A DNA stretch of 64,000 nt from Hyaloperonospora brassicae (taxonomy: Eukaryota > Oomycota > Peronosporomycetes > Peronosporales > Peronosporaceae). Location of the stretch: contig CANTFL010001443.1 in NCBI GenBank assembly GCA_947650285.1, positions 1-64,000 of the forward strand, written 5' to 3'. A program made the position numbers and the translations under genes. Shown here in pieces: positions 24,654-34,408 of the stretch (the stretch's first letter is position 1; every line of letters begins with the position of its first letter). The notes under the pieces are model-generated. The model had not been told where the DNA came from. It saw only the letters and a program-made list of their open reading frames with translations, and ran no database searches.

Positions 24654-24995
24654 TTAGGCATGTTTATTACAGCTTGAGTTGCAGCACTCCCTGATATCCG
24701 TTCCATAGTTGTGAGCGTTGACACAGTTAGAGTTTGCTTGATCGGTGAGGGGATCACCGTCGTGGTTCGGGCAACTTGACTTGCCATAGCAGGTTCCCAA
24801 TTGACAAGACTCTTCACGGCACGCACAGGTGGGATTACCTTTTGAAGCGCAATCTTTATCAAATTGGTTTGTCCATGTTTCGCTAACAGCCGAACAAAAG
24901 GTAGTCGTGGAACAGGTTAGGGTGCCTACGGATGGGATGACTCGAACGCTAGCGAAGGTGGCGACGGAGATGAACAGTATGCCATTGACCTTCAT
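24654..24995 (-). CDS. Small secreted cysteine-rich protein (effector candidate)
   Basis: A 113-residue protein. The start at 24995 is chosen because it gives a classic signal peptide: MKVNGILFISVATFASVRV, a basic residue, then a hydrophobic core of about 15 residues. The frame extends upstream without any sign of coding. The remaining roughly 89 residues contain 12 cysteines, including CAC, ECC and a C-terminal CNSSC, an even number compatible with six disulfides, and no membrane segment. I see no RxLR or LFLAK-like motif. Small secreted cysteine-rich proteins are a common class of apoplastic effectors or inhibitors in plant-pathogenic oomycetes, but this family is not recognised and the function is unknown. 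It lies about 400 bp from LINE copy C inside a recently duplicated block; the other copy is broken. Confidence 0.65.
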   Translation of the reverse strand: MKVNGILFISVATFASVRVIPSVGTLTCSTTTFCSAVSETWTNQFDKDCASKGNPTCACREESCQLGTCYGKSSCPNHDGDPLTDQANSNCVNAHNYGTDIRECCNSSCNKHA

Positions 24996-25243
24996 TCGTG
25001 ATGCGGTGATTCCGGATGGACCTGGCTGGATGTTCCGAGTGCGGCGAAATTGAGAATGGCACTGCCGATGACAACGTGTGGGGCGGAGAGGACTAGACGC
25101 GTAAGTGGGATGTTGCGACACGGCTGGCGGCGAATACTGACGGGAAGCAAACAAGGAGTACGCCATCGCGTGAATAGCTGCCACCTCCCCCGCATAAAAA
25201 ATCAGGATTTGGTGGGTTGTGAGCAGAATCCAGTGAACTCGCC

Positions 25244-25399
25244 GTTCCGTCTGCTATAGAAGGAACATCGCGTCAAACTTGAAGAGGGTCGGCAGCCGCG
25301 CGGCCGCGATCCGGCGATAGGACGGGGGGAGGGGCAATACAAACATTCTGCGAAACGAGGGATGTACCATCGCGTGTACACAGCGCCTGCATTACACGA
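25244..25399. repeat. Long direct repeat on the 3' side of LINE copy C
   Basis: 156 bp starting gttccgtctgctatagaagg and ending gcctgcattacacga, almost identical to 27059-27213. It abuts the LINE 3' end (gaggagtttcatgatc) without a gap. Best read as one half of a target-site duplication. Confidence 0.8.
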
Positions 25400-27058
25400 G
25401 GAGGAGTTTCATGATCATCTATTGACATATTTAATGTGGACAAGAGGTCTGAAAAATCCTGAGCCAGGATATGAGCGCCGGTCGCGGCAGCGGATCGTGG
25501 CTGACACCCGCGTAGGGCGGGTGTCCACGGGGCTCTTGAATCAGAAGTTCAAGACAGGCATGAAGTCGGGCCCCTCGTACGGCCGTAGCCGCGGCTCGAT
25601 GCTCGCGTATTGCAATTGCCCGTAGCTGGCGAACACCGCGTGTCCAGTACATTTGGACACTTGCGGATGGAGTAGTCACGGCTCCTCTAAAGACCGCCGA
25701 GTTCCGCTCGGTCCACAAATGTTCTTGGCAGATGGAGCTTAATATGAACCAGATCCGTTCGAATTCTGTTGCTGCAGCGTCAGAGTCATCTTGAAAACGG
25801 CTTTGCAACCGCAAACTCAGCTGACGTGGAATGGGCGGGGCTTTGCGATTGGCGCAGTGCTGAAAGAAGGTGGAAAGAACTGCGTTCGTCGCACCCCCAC
25901 CGGTCCAGTGTCCTATCAAGTGACACCAACACGCTTGCGCGATTGGGCACTCCCAGAAAATGTGCGCCGCTGTCTCTTTGCGTCCCCGGCAGTGCAGCAC
26001 CGTACGACAACTGTTGTCCAGCGTGCGACCGGCATGGTATAGATTTAGCTGCTTTGTCGCGATACGATAGCATGTCCAGACTTGATACTCCGTTAGCCCG
26101 TTTGCGTGTTTCCAAACTTGGGAAGGCGTTTGATTTGATGCAGCTGACTGCCAACTATTCGATACCGCCTGCGCGTCATAGGCCTTCAACCAGGACTGGA
26201 GGCCAGGGTGCAGAAGGCGTTTATGAACGTGAAACGCTTGCTTCATAAGCATTGTCCACACATCTACATTGGCCACCGTCTCTGGCACACTCCAAGGGAA
26301 ACGGTGAAGCTCCGGGTGGGCATGAAACACCAAGGTACGATGGTACGAATGCTCCCAGTAGTTAGACACTTGCTGAGGCGACCCCCGTAATTCTGGTAAA
26401 TTCCCGTCAATCGACCAATGGATTCCATTGACATCTTGGCGGAGGCGAATCGCCGAGTTCGCGGACTCGACAGGGTCCCGACAGGACCCGACAATTAAAT
26501 CAGCTCGCACCCGGGACCATTTATAAGCGCGCCGAAACGGCGGTGGATGACGTAAGACGAGCCCGGGCTCTACCGGTCCCGCACCGACAGCAAGGTGGGG
26601 TGACGAGAGCAGGATCGAAGTCGCCCAACGTTGTAATTTACAATGCATATGCCGAGACGAAGTACCGCCGAGAGACGGGAACGTAAATTGAAATTCATGT
26701 GACCCCAGTCGCCGAATGCACAGACTGCGCAGTGAACATGGAGGTATCCGGACATATTTGGCCCGCTCTAGGGGCTTGCCGTCTGGCCCTTGAATCCAAG
26801 GATTGCCATCCCAGTGAAAGCGGCCCCAGAAAGCGGCTAATGTATCCATCCGGTGATCAGCAACAGCGGGATGGTCAGGAAACGTTTGATGGTATGAAAT
26901 TAACCATTCGTCACCGTCCCACTGACTGCTCGCCCCGACAGACATACGAGCGTGATGCGCGTTCAATCTGGACCGAATCGACAGCACTTGTTCAGGGGAG
27001 GGTGCTAGGAGCCGTTCGAGATCCTGCGCCAGAGAGGAACGACCAGGTCCTCGCCTGA
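25400..27058 (-). mobile_element. LINE 3' part, copy C
   Basis: A 5'-truncated LINE of about 1.66 kb, minus strand, in the same position as copy B within the second block and almost identical to it. The 3' end has no long A-tail. Its coding remnant is described at 25431-26987. Confidence 0.85.
25431..26987 (-). CDS. C-terminal ORF2 fragment of LINE copy C
   Basis: An open frame of 518 codons inside a truncated LINE. It starts MLSIRSRLNAHHARMSVGAS, which is internal to the original ORF2 rather than a native start. The middle matches the region between reverse transcriptase and tail in the neighbouring LINE at 1500-4293 (shared HPPPFRR- and QVWTCYRIATKQLN-like stretches). A zinc-binding-like segment with two Cys, a His and a Cys lies at about residues 340-375. 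No catalytic domain is present. The frame is unbroken in copies B and C, which may only reflect a young insertion. Confidence 0.6.
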   Translation of the reverse strand: MLSIRSRLNAHHARMSVGASSQWDGDEWLISYHQTFPDHPAVADHRMDTLAAFWGRFHWDGNPWIQGPDGKPLERAKYVRIPPCSLRSLCIRRLGSHEFQFTFPSLGGTSSRHMHCKLQRWATSILLSSPHLAVGAGPVEPGLVLRHPPPFRRAYKWSRVRADLIVGSCRDPVESANSAIRLRQDVNGIHWSIDGNLPELRGSPQQVSNYWEHSYHRTLVFHAHPELHRFPWSVPETVANVDVWTMLMKQAFHVHKRLLHPGLQSWLKAYDAQAVSNSWQSAASNQTPSQVWKHANGLTEYQVWTCYRIATKQLNLYHAGRTLDNSCRTVLHCRGRKETAAHIFWECPIAQACWCHLIGHWTGGGATNAVLSTFFQHCANRKAPPIPRQLSLRLQSRFQDDSDAAATEFERIWFILSSICQEHLWTERNSAVFRGAVTTPSASVQMYWTRGVRQLRAIAIREHRAAATAVRGARLHACLELLIQEPRGHPPYAGVSHDPLPRPALISWLRIFQTSCPH

Positions 27059-27213
27059 GTTCCGTCTGCTATAGAAGGAACATCGCGTCAAACTTGAAGA
27101 GGGTCGGCAGCCGCGCGGCCGCGATCCGGCGATAGGACGGGGGGGGGGCAATACAAACATTCTGCGAAACGAGGAATGTACCATCGCATGTACACAGTGC
27201 CTGCATTACACGA
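27059..27213. repeat. Long direct repeat on the 5' side of LINE copy C
   Basis: 155-bp partner of 25244-25399, differing at only a few positions that I can see (for example gtacacagtgcc against gtacacagcgcc). Confidence 0.8.
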
Positions 27214-27412
27214 CAAGACTTCGGATTTTGTGGGTTGTGCATCAGCCGGGTCCGTGACCTCTACGTTCCTGTCTGCCTCGGATTACGGCCATGTGTGACT
27301 TTTATGATGGCCAGAGTGGTGGTCGGGATCTTGCGCCAGGTCGATTGCTCACACAAACTGTGCGGTAGAAGAAGCATTCACCATTGCGTGCAAACGCACG
27401 TGCGATCGCAGA

Positions 27413-27595
27413 CGACAGCGCGCTGGCGCGTGTCTTGATGGTGGTGGACTCTTTGTTGGTACATTGAAGCTTATTGTTTGATGTAAAGACGACAACACCT
27501 GCGCGGGGTTTTCCGTTTGTGCACACGCAATGTACGGACACAGTCTGCAGGACAAACGCGCACCGCGCGCACCGCGCGCACCGACACGTCACGAG
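27413..27595. repeat. Right terminal direct repeat of block copy 2, truncated
   Basis: Near-identical to 15487-15651 but interrupted at cacgag by the palindromic element starting at 27596. It also has an extra short gcgcaccgc duplication. Confidence 0.7.
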
Positions 27596-28708
27596 TGTAA
27601 CGGGGCACACCCTTGCGTAACTTAACGCAAGGGTTTTGAGTGCCCCGACAGACGTACACGTGGCAAGCGAGGAAGCGTAGGTAGGGTAAAAGTAGAACTG
27701 TTATATTAATAAATTAAGTCTTTAAACTACTGTCTCTTCGTTTGACTTAATTCAATTATACTAATATAACTGCATGTATGGGGACGTCTCGTCACCACTC
27801 ATTGCGCGCGTCTTGCGGCGATTGGTGGGTTGATATCATCACGATATCAACCAATGAACAGATCCTTTGGTCGACCCTTCAATATCACCACTTTGGTGAT
27901 ATTGTTTAAAGAATATCCATCTTTATATTCTTTATTGTCACTTTCCTTAAAGTGACAATTTCATGTAACGGGCTGCCCCGTTACATCACCCCCTTAACTG
28001 ATAGTCACCGTGTGACTATCGAAAACATGGAGGCCACCCGTTGGCCACCATTGGGACTGGGAGCACTTGTTGGGTCCGTTCCATTCACTTTCCGCTTGAC
28101 CTCGCATAGTTAACATGTCTATGCGAGGTGACTCAAGACCCACACAGCCTGGTGCTGTGCTCTTGAGTCACCTCGCATAGACATGTTAGCTATGCGAGGT
28201 CAAGCGGAAAGTGAGTGGAACGGACCAAACAAGTACTCCCTGTCCCAATGGTGGCCAACCGGTGGCCTCCATATTTCGATAGTCACACGGTGACTATCAG
28301 TTAAGGGGGGGGGGGTGATGTAACGGGGCAGCCCGTTACATAATATTGTCACTTAAGGAAAGTGACAATAAAGAATATAAAGATGGATATTCTTTAAACA
28401 ATATCACCGAAGCGGTGATATTGAAGGGTCGACCAGAAGAGTCTGTTCATTGGTTGATATCGTGATGATATCAACCCACCAATCGCCGCAAGACGCGCGC
28501 AATGAGTGGTGACGAGACGTCACCATACATGCAGTTATATTAGTATAATTGAATTAAGTCAAACGAAGAGACAGTAGTTTAAAGACTTAATTTATTAATA
28601 TAACAGTTCTACTTTTACCCTACCTACGCTTCCTCGCTCGCCACGTGTACGTCCGTCGGGGCACCCAAATCCCTTGCGTTAAGTTACGCAAGGGTGTGCC
28701 CCGTTACA
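27596..28708. mobile_element. 1.1-kb palindromic fold-back element built of nested hairpins
   Basis: An almost perfect inverted repeat centred near 28152. Each arm is about 550 bp and there is practically no spacer. Outer ends are TGTAACGGGGCACACC and its complement. The element is AT-rich compared with its surroundings and holds no reading frame. Each arm contains a series of separate small hairpins: 27610-27633, 27821-27855, 27880-27904, 27908-27933, 27934-27959, 27964-27985, 28000-28020, 28028-28050 and 28099-28129; the arms meet in a further stem at about 28130-28175. The hairpin at 27964-27985 repeats the element's own terminal motif. The flanks tcacgag and tcatgag may be an imperfect 7-bp target duplication. 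TG..CA ends also fit two inverted LTRs. It interrupts the right end of block copy 2. Confidence 0.85.
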
Positions 28709-31700
28709 TCATGAGTCTTGACGCTCGCGCCCCGCTTGGCAAGACAAACACATGCCTGAGCACAGATCGCAAGTCGAGGGTTGAGAAATGTCAAAAGATG
28801 TACGAACATGATTGCTTACACGAATGTAGGAGATACCGACTATTCCGAGCTCCATACCCTCTTTAAGCTTGAGCTAACGGTTGAGTGTGCGAATGAATGT
28901 CAGTGGAATGATGCTACAGCATTTCAGTAGACCTGATCGTTTTCAGCTACTGCCGTCCTTTATCTTCGCTGAAGAACGTATTCCATCGTCGTGTATGATT
29001 GGAATTCCCGGATTGCCATTATACTTTTCGACGAGCATATCTATGAGCTTTCGATAGAGATATGCTCCTACTGTTGTAGCGCTGCCATGCACATCGGCTT
29101 CCGATGTCTCCGCACCGCGTACGTTGCTCGCTTTCGACACGTGAACAGTAATGTTGAGTTTTGCATTTTGAACACACAACTTCGACATCTCTCTTAGCAG
29201 AGTCAAACGACTGTACACTTCGAATCAATCACACCGGCACTGCCAGCTGTAGTGTTGGTGTGACTGCTGTCCGACTAGACTGTTGGACACCTGTGATATT
29301 AGACCCTGTGTTTATGATTGAGATCTGAACCATACACTTGAACATCGGTCGCTCGGTACCTTCTCGGTATCATCCTAGTCAAATACGAAGTGGCATTTGA
29401 TGCATTTTACGAGACTCTGACTGCCGTGAATGTAGGTGGGCCAACGTGGAGCGGACCCACTTTGGGTGGCTACCCCACAGGCGTCAAGTCCTACTACATG
29501 TTTGCATGTGCCGATCACCAGGTACGGCTATTCATCAGCACGATTGTTGTCGATCTCTTCGATGTTGTACCAGCTCAAACACAGTCAGCTGTGCTTCCGA
29601 AGCACCTGTCTCGTGTATGGGTGCACAAATGCGTCCTGTTGGTATTAGGTACCACAGTGTAGCTAATCGTCGACATCCAGCGACTGCGCTTATGATATAC
29701 CGAAACTTACGCCGCTTACCGCTCACGATGGACTCATGGTAGTGTGGGAGAAAGGCTTGAGCCACAATAGCAACGTCGGTCTGATCGTGTCGTCATGCAG
29801 CATTTACGTGTGTAGATTGCTAGACTCGATTTCACATCGACGGCGAAATGTCCTACTCAAGCGTCATGGCCGCGTATCTTATGCCGGCGTCCGGTTGTAG
29901 ATGGCAATGGCGTCATGAGTTTCTTGTCGCCAAAGACAGACGTATCTCATCGCAATAGAGGGAACTTCTATGCTCAAGCACCAACGTTTACTCACTAAGT
30001 GTCAAAGGGAACATCTGTGAGCTTTATTGCAGCTACCAAATTTGGTCTATGGATCGTGGGTGTAACTCTGGATGCACGATAAAATATCCAGTTTTGTCGA
30101 CGATCGTATGATCACGTGCATCTCTTGTGGCACTGTCACTTGCCCGCACGCCGGTAATTCTTGCAATTTTCGATGATGGCACTTGCTATAAAGTGCGAGA
30201 TCAGTCACTTGCGTGTACTCCATGATAATGCTGATCGCGTATCGTCCATTATCACATCAATTTGGTCGGGATCTAAGCCTTTACCGGCATCAAGCAAACT
30301 ATAGGAAGCAATCAATGTAGATTTTGGATAGCGCTTGAGCCCCCTCCTTTTATGCCGACGTTGCAACAGTAATGTTTGGCAAGTCCGTTCACACTAAGTG
30401 CAGCAAGTCGAGAGCAGTCTAATTAGTGAATGCTGTAGAGCTTTTCCGTCCGTGTCAATGCATTATATACCCTTACTTCATTCATCAGGAAAACTGCGTT
30501 CTTTCGCAGGACATCATTCCGTTGTCGTATACCTTACAATCATGAACCACGGCGCCTCGATGGACATGTCTCGAAAAGATTGCAAACTTGCTGAGCCATT
30601 TGCAAGAAATATCAAGAAGGGCAAAGTTCTGTTGTGTCACGACACCCGCTGTCGTAAGCCTTTGCTGAGCGATCCGGTTAGACGATTTGAGTAGGATAGA
30701 CGATTGATGTGGGAAATCGGGTACTTCGACCATCGATCCCCTGGATTTAAATTCATATATTCTGGCAAATCGTGTCTCCCGATTAGTCATAAAAGGATCA
30801 TGACAAAGTGAATAAAATTGACCGCTGAAAAATGGTGAAACACTGTATTTCTACATATTTGTATTCACAGATAAACTATTGCTGTCGTTGGTGCTGCTCG
30901 TCTTTTTGAAGCCATCTTTGGCTTTGGTGGTCTGTGTCTGAGTAGACCTGATACCTCTGGCTGCACGATGAAACAAATGAGCATCCGAAGTAGAGTGACA
31001 CGCTCAATATGCGATGCACTTCGGTCGCTGTGATAAACTCGCTTTTCTGCCGCGCGCGCACTTGCACAGGACCGGCAATGTCTACCTCTCAAGCTACAGT
31101 GACGTAGTCATCGATCACATGCTTGCGATATTCGAAACATGCGTATGCTCGAGATTAGCTTAGCATGGCTGCCAACATGAGTTGCCCTTCCTCCAGAGTA
31201 AGAAACATTTCCCAAAAAGCAGGGTAAACGCAAGCTGAGCATGTTGGAAATCGTGCAGCCCTAGTCATGAGCCGTCCCTCCTTCAACGCGTCGCCACGTC
31301 ACTACCGGAAGTTACGTTTTGGAGAAGCTGAAGCGGTCAAACTATCCTTGTCAGGTAGTAAAGCTGCCGGGTATTCTTCCAGCTCGCCGACCGACACCCT
31401 CTACTTCAGATAATAGGTGCGACGGGCTTCCAACTCGCAGTTTTCGGCTGGTGTAAATATAGCTCCACGAGCCACGCGCCAATTGACTGAAGCTGCCCCA
31501 AATGTGTCAAAATGAAAAAAAGCAGAGCGCTAAAATACCGAGTTCAACGGGGGAAAGCGGTGAGAATGTATGAGAAAAAAAGACGGGGGGCAATTCGATT
31601 CGAGTTCCGAAAATAAACGGACGTCCTCGAATTTCGCACAGAGGTTTCTGACTGTTTCACCGGAATGGCGACTTCATCCACAGTCCCTTTCGACATGTAC

Positions 31701-31734
31701 CACAATACTTTTCGACAATACCTCCACATACCTA
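28709..31734. other. Three kb without a supported gene
   Basis: Only short, overlapping frames. On the minus strand about 30,880-31,080, fragments such as VDIAGPVQVRARQKSEFITATE and VYSDTDHQSQ faintly suggest a decayed retroelement integrase or polymerase region, but I cannot assign it. No tRNA or other RNA gene was seen. Confidence 0.4.
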
Positions 31735-31812
31735 CCGACAGACACTCAGACATACATATAGACATACAGACATACATATAGTCAGACACTCAGACAGACA
31801 GACATTTAGACA
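31735..31812. repeat. GACA/ATACAGAC simple repeat upstream of the lipase gene
   Basis: Imperfect short tandem repeats of gaca, catacagacata and cagacaga types in the roughly 90 bp before the start codon at 31826. Confidence 0.8.
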
Positions 31813-31825
31813 CGAAGAGTCTCTA

Positions 31826-32644
31826 ATGGACTACAAAGCCGTCACTCGGGCCACCAAACTGCGGCACCTCCGTCTCGGTCGGCCATTTTCCAGCGCTGCG
31901 TCTCCCACTGCGCACAACTTCAGCTTCAGTGGCTGCGGGTTTTTAATCCCGTACCACTTGGGCGTGGCCCAGGAACTCCAACGTGCCGGTTACATCCAGT
32001 CCAGCTCAAAGTTTGCTGGAGCTTCTGGCGGTGCAATTGCGGCGCTGGCGTTGGCCGCCAACGTCAGTATGAGCGACATCCACGACGAGACGAAAGCGAT
32101 GGCCCGACTCTGTCGCAGCCACGGCACGTTCTGGAAGCTGGAGGAGCGACTGCGGACCGTCTTCCACGCCAAGTTCGGAGATCTGCCGGTCGAGACGCTC
32201 ACACACAGTCGACTTACAATTGCCACGAGGAAAATGTGGCCAGTGAGGGCCGCAGTGCTAACGGACGACTTCCACTCGACCGACGACCTCTGCGACGCGC
32301 TCATTGCGTCCTGCTATTTGCCTTGGTACGTGGCCCGACGCGGCATGACGGTGTTCCGAGGCGAGTACCACGTGGATGGAGGGCTGATCACGCTGGTGCC
32401 AGAGGTGCAGGACTACACGAAAGTGTGTGTGTTCCCTGGACGCACTTTGCGCCGCAGTGACTACGACATTAGTCCGTCCCTTGATCCGGACTTTCCCTTT
32501 TCCATCCTGCAGTTGCTGCGCTTTGCTCTGTTTCCGCCGCAAACGGATGTGTTGGACCAGTTGTTTGAGCTGGGGAAGACATCGGCGAGGATCTGGACGG
32601 AGGAGCAAGCGGCGCACGCAGAGGGACGTACCGATGGAACGTGA
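31826..32644 (+). CDS. Patatin-like phospholipase (PNPLA domain)
   Basis: A single-exon gene of 272 residues. The patatin fold is shown by three elements in the correct order: the glycine-rich oxyanion motif FSGCGFLIPYHLGV (about residues 33-46), the nucleophile elbow GASGG (G-x-S-x-G, about 65-69), and the catalytic aspartate in HVDGGL (about 185). Patatin-like enzymes are serine hydrolases with a Ser-Asp dyad that cleave acyl chains from phospholipids or triacylglycerols. The order and spacing resemble eukaryotic PNPLA1-5-type proteins, in short form. Residues 1-30 are basic and Ser-rich and could be a mitochondrial presequence, but there is no clear signal peptide or membrane span. The neighbouring UTP23 gene is unrelated. 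Confidence 0.85.
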   Translation: MDYKAVTRATKLRHLRLGRPFSSAASPTAHNFSFSGCGFLIPYHLGVAQELQRAGYIQSSSKFAGASGGAIAALALAANVSMSDIHDETKAMARLCRSHGTFWKLEERLRTVFHAKFGDLPVETLTHSRLTIATRKMWPVRAAVLTDDFHSTDDLCDALIASCYLPWYVARRGMTVFRGEYHVDGGLITLVPEVQDYTKVCVFPGRTLRRSDYDISPSLDPDFPFSILQLLRFALFPPQTDVLDQLFELGKTSARIWTEEQAAHAEGRTDGT

Positions 32645-34408
32645 ATCGACCGAAGAACGAAGTAGAGGGAAGTCGAGCTTGATCGTAGCAAGTTGAATCA
32701 AGACGGAGCTTCCAAACAAACGTGTTTGTCGTTTGCGTAGTGCTTCTTCGGTCCTCGACAGCTGTGTGTCATCGTCCGACAAGCTACTTGCAGCTCAAAG
32801 AGATAACGACGCGGACAAAGGAAACGACAAAGCGGAAGGTGACAGTAACGAGAAGAAAATGACGTCAAGGGCGCTTCCGACGTTCTGGTCTTCTTCGCAG
32901 GTAGTTCAGGTGCATTCAACAATCCACACGACACGAAGTAGAACATTGTGCAGTCTATGAACGACGTACTCCCTGAATGTGGAATCGAAGCTCCGAGCAG
33001 TCTCCGAAGCTCACATGGCGAGCCTCAAGTAATGCACACTCTTTGCCAATTGCGCTCAGGTTCGTGTCCGACATCGTGCTGACGGATGTTGTGGCGCTCA
33101 GTCGGAAAAGGAACTTCGTGTCCGTGATCGAGGGCTGCACCTTGCGGCAAGTGGTACGGATGAGGTCAAGACAAATGGGCAGCTGGGACAACAACTCATC
33201 ACAAGCACCAACGCAGCAACATTGGGCGTGCTAGCAGCAATGCCTACACATGCCATGTACATAATGGCAGTGAGACCAGCGCTAAAGACCCCACTCTGTC
33301 CAGCTGTCAACACCGCTACAACGTCTACTTACCATGCACCGTTTTCTGATGTCCTTGAGGAGTCGTCGTAGCGCTCGATTGCATGCACTCCGTTGTTAAA
33401 ATGCTTTACTGACTCGTAATGCATCAGAGGATCAGTAACTTCTGGCCATGGAGATACTATGACATGGTTCAGTATCGGATCGCGACGACGTTTATGTGGT
33501 GGCCGTTTCGTTGTAGTAACGTGGCGCAAGCCTGCGCCGTACGACTCACTGCAGTTTTAACAACTTCGACATTGTACACAGAGGTGCTGTCCGTGCTTGT
33601 GTCAACTATAGACCATCATTACTCGGTGCTTTTCACGTGCTCGTTGCATCAGTTGGGCCTTGAAAACGCTCAGGAAGGAAAGCGCTTGTACGTAAGCATA
33701 CCCGGTTTAGCTAAGGTGTCGATGGTGAAGAACGCTGCCTCGCTCCTTCGTCGTCTGCTTTCAGTATGTCTGCTGGTTCCTCAATAGCTCACAGAATCTG
33801 TAGTTTACTATCTCACCTCTGTCACTAAACTCCTGCGGGACCTGGTATTCTCTCTCGTCGCCTACGAGACGCAAAGAGATTACGTTTGCCGCAGCATCAC
33901 ACCACTCGCTATGAGCTCACGCTTTCACCGCATCGCTCTGCTGCTCTACTCTCCATCCAAAGAACCGGGAGGTACATCACCAGCAAAAGTCTTCACTCGC
34001 GCACCCTGATCATCGCTGCTCTTCCGAACAAGGAGCTACTGACTTCCCGTTCTGCGAAGCACAACGCTCAACATTGCAACACGTAATAATTCAACAGCCA
34101 CTAGTGCACGTCAATGCCGCAATAGATCTGTCGACAATGACGAGAGATCATGCAATCGGTTCATGCAAATCACACGGAACAACCAACTTGAGCTCTTCAG
34201 TCGTGTGCTACATTTGTCATCCGCGACAATCACTAATGATACACTGTCAGCAGCTCATCACTGCGCCTCTTGATGATCGTGGAACGGTAGTGTAGACGTT
34301 CTGTCCAATCGAATCGCTCGACACCGATCGTTTTAGCCAATCCGTGCTCACCATGACCGCCGGCGTGCCGCACGTGACGTTCCATAATTGACTGGTAGCC
34401 AAGACACG
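32645..34408. other. Intergenic, no supported gene
   Basis: About 1.8 kb. The frames at 32977-33234 (+), 33098-33313 (-) and 33419-33787 (+) have no domain, and their composition looks non-coding. Confidence 0.5.

Larger units (their letters stand above)
16200..27595. repeat. Tandem block, copy 2 (about 11.4 kb)
   Basis: Second direct copy of the block described at 4294-15672, with the same left boundary motif (cacagagcgc). Differences are mostly single substitutions and small indels. It carries a one-base insertion that breaks the ABCG frame but keeps the cysteine-rich secreted protein open, the opposite of copy 1. Its right end is cut by the palindromic element at 27596, so the last roughly 20 bp present in copy 1 are missing. 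Confidence 0.9.

Noticed and set aside
27596..28708. CRISPR-like array in the palindrome region
   Set aside because: The repeated units are unlike each other in sequence and are hairpins, not identical repeats with unique spacers; the genome is eukaryotic.
30865..31092. Possible Ty1/copia-like integrase fragment on the minus strand
   Set aside because: Only a few residues are suggestive and they lie in more than one frame; too weak to call.
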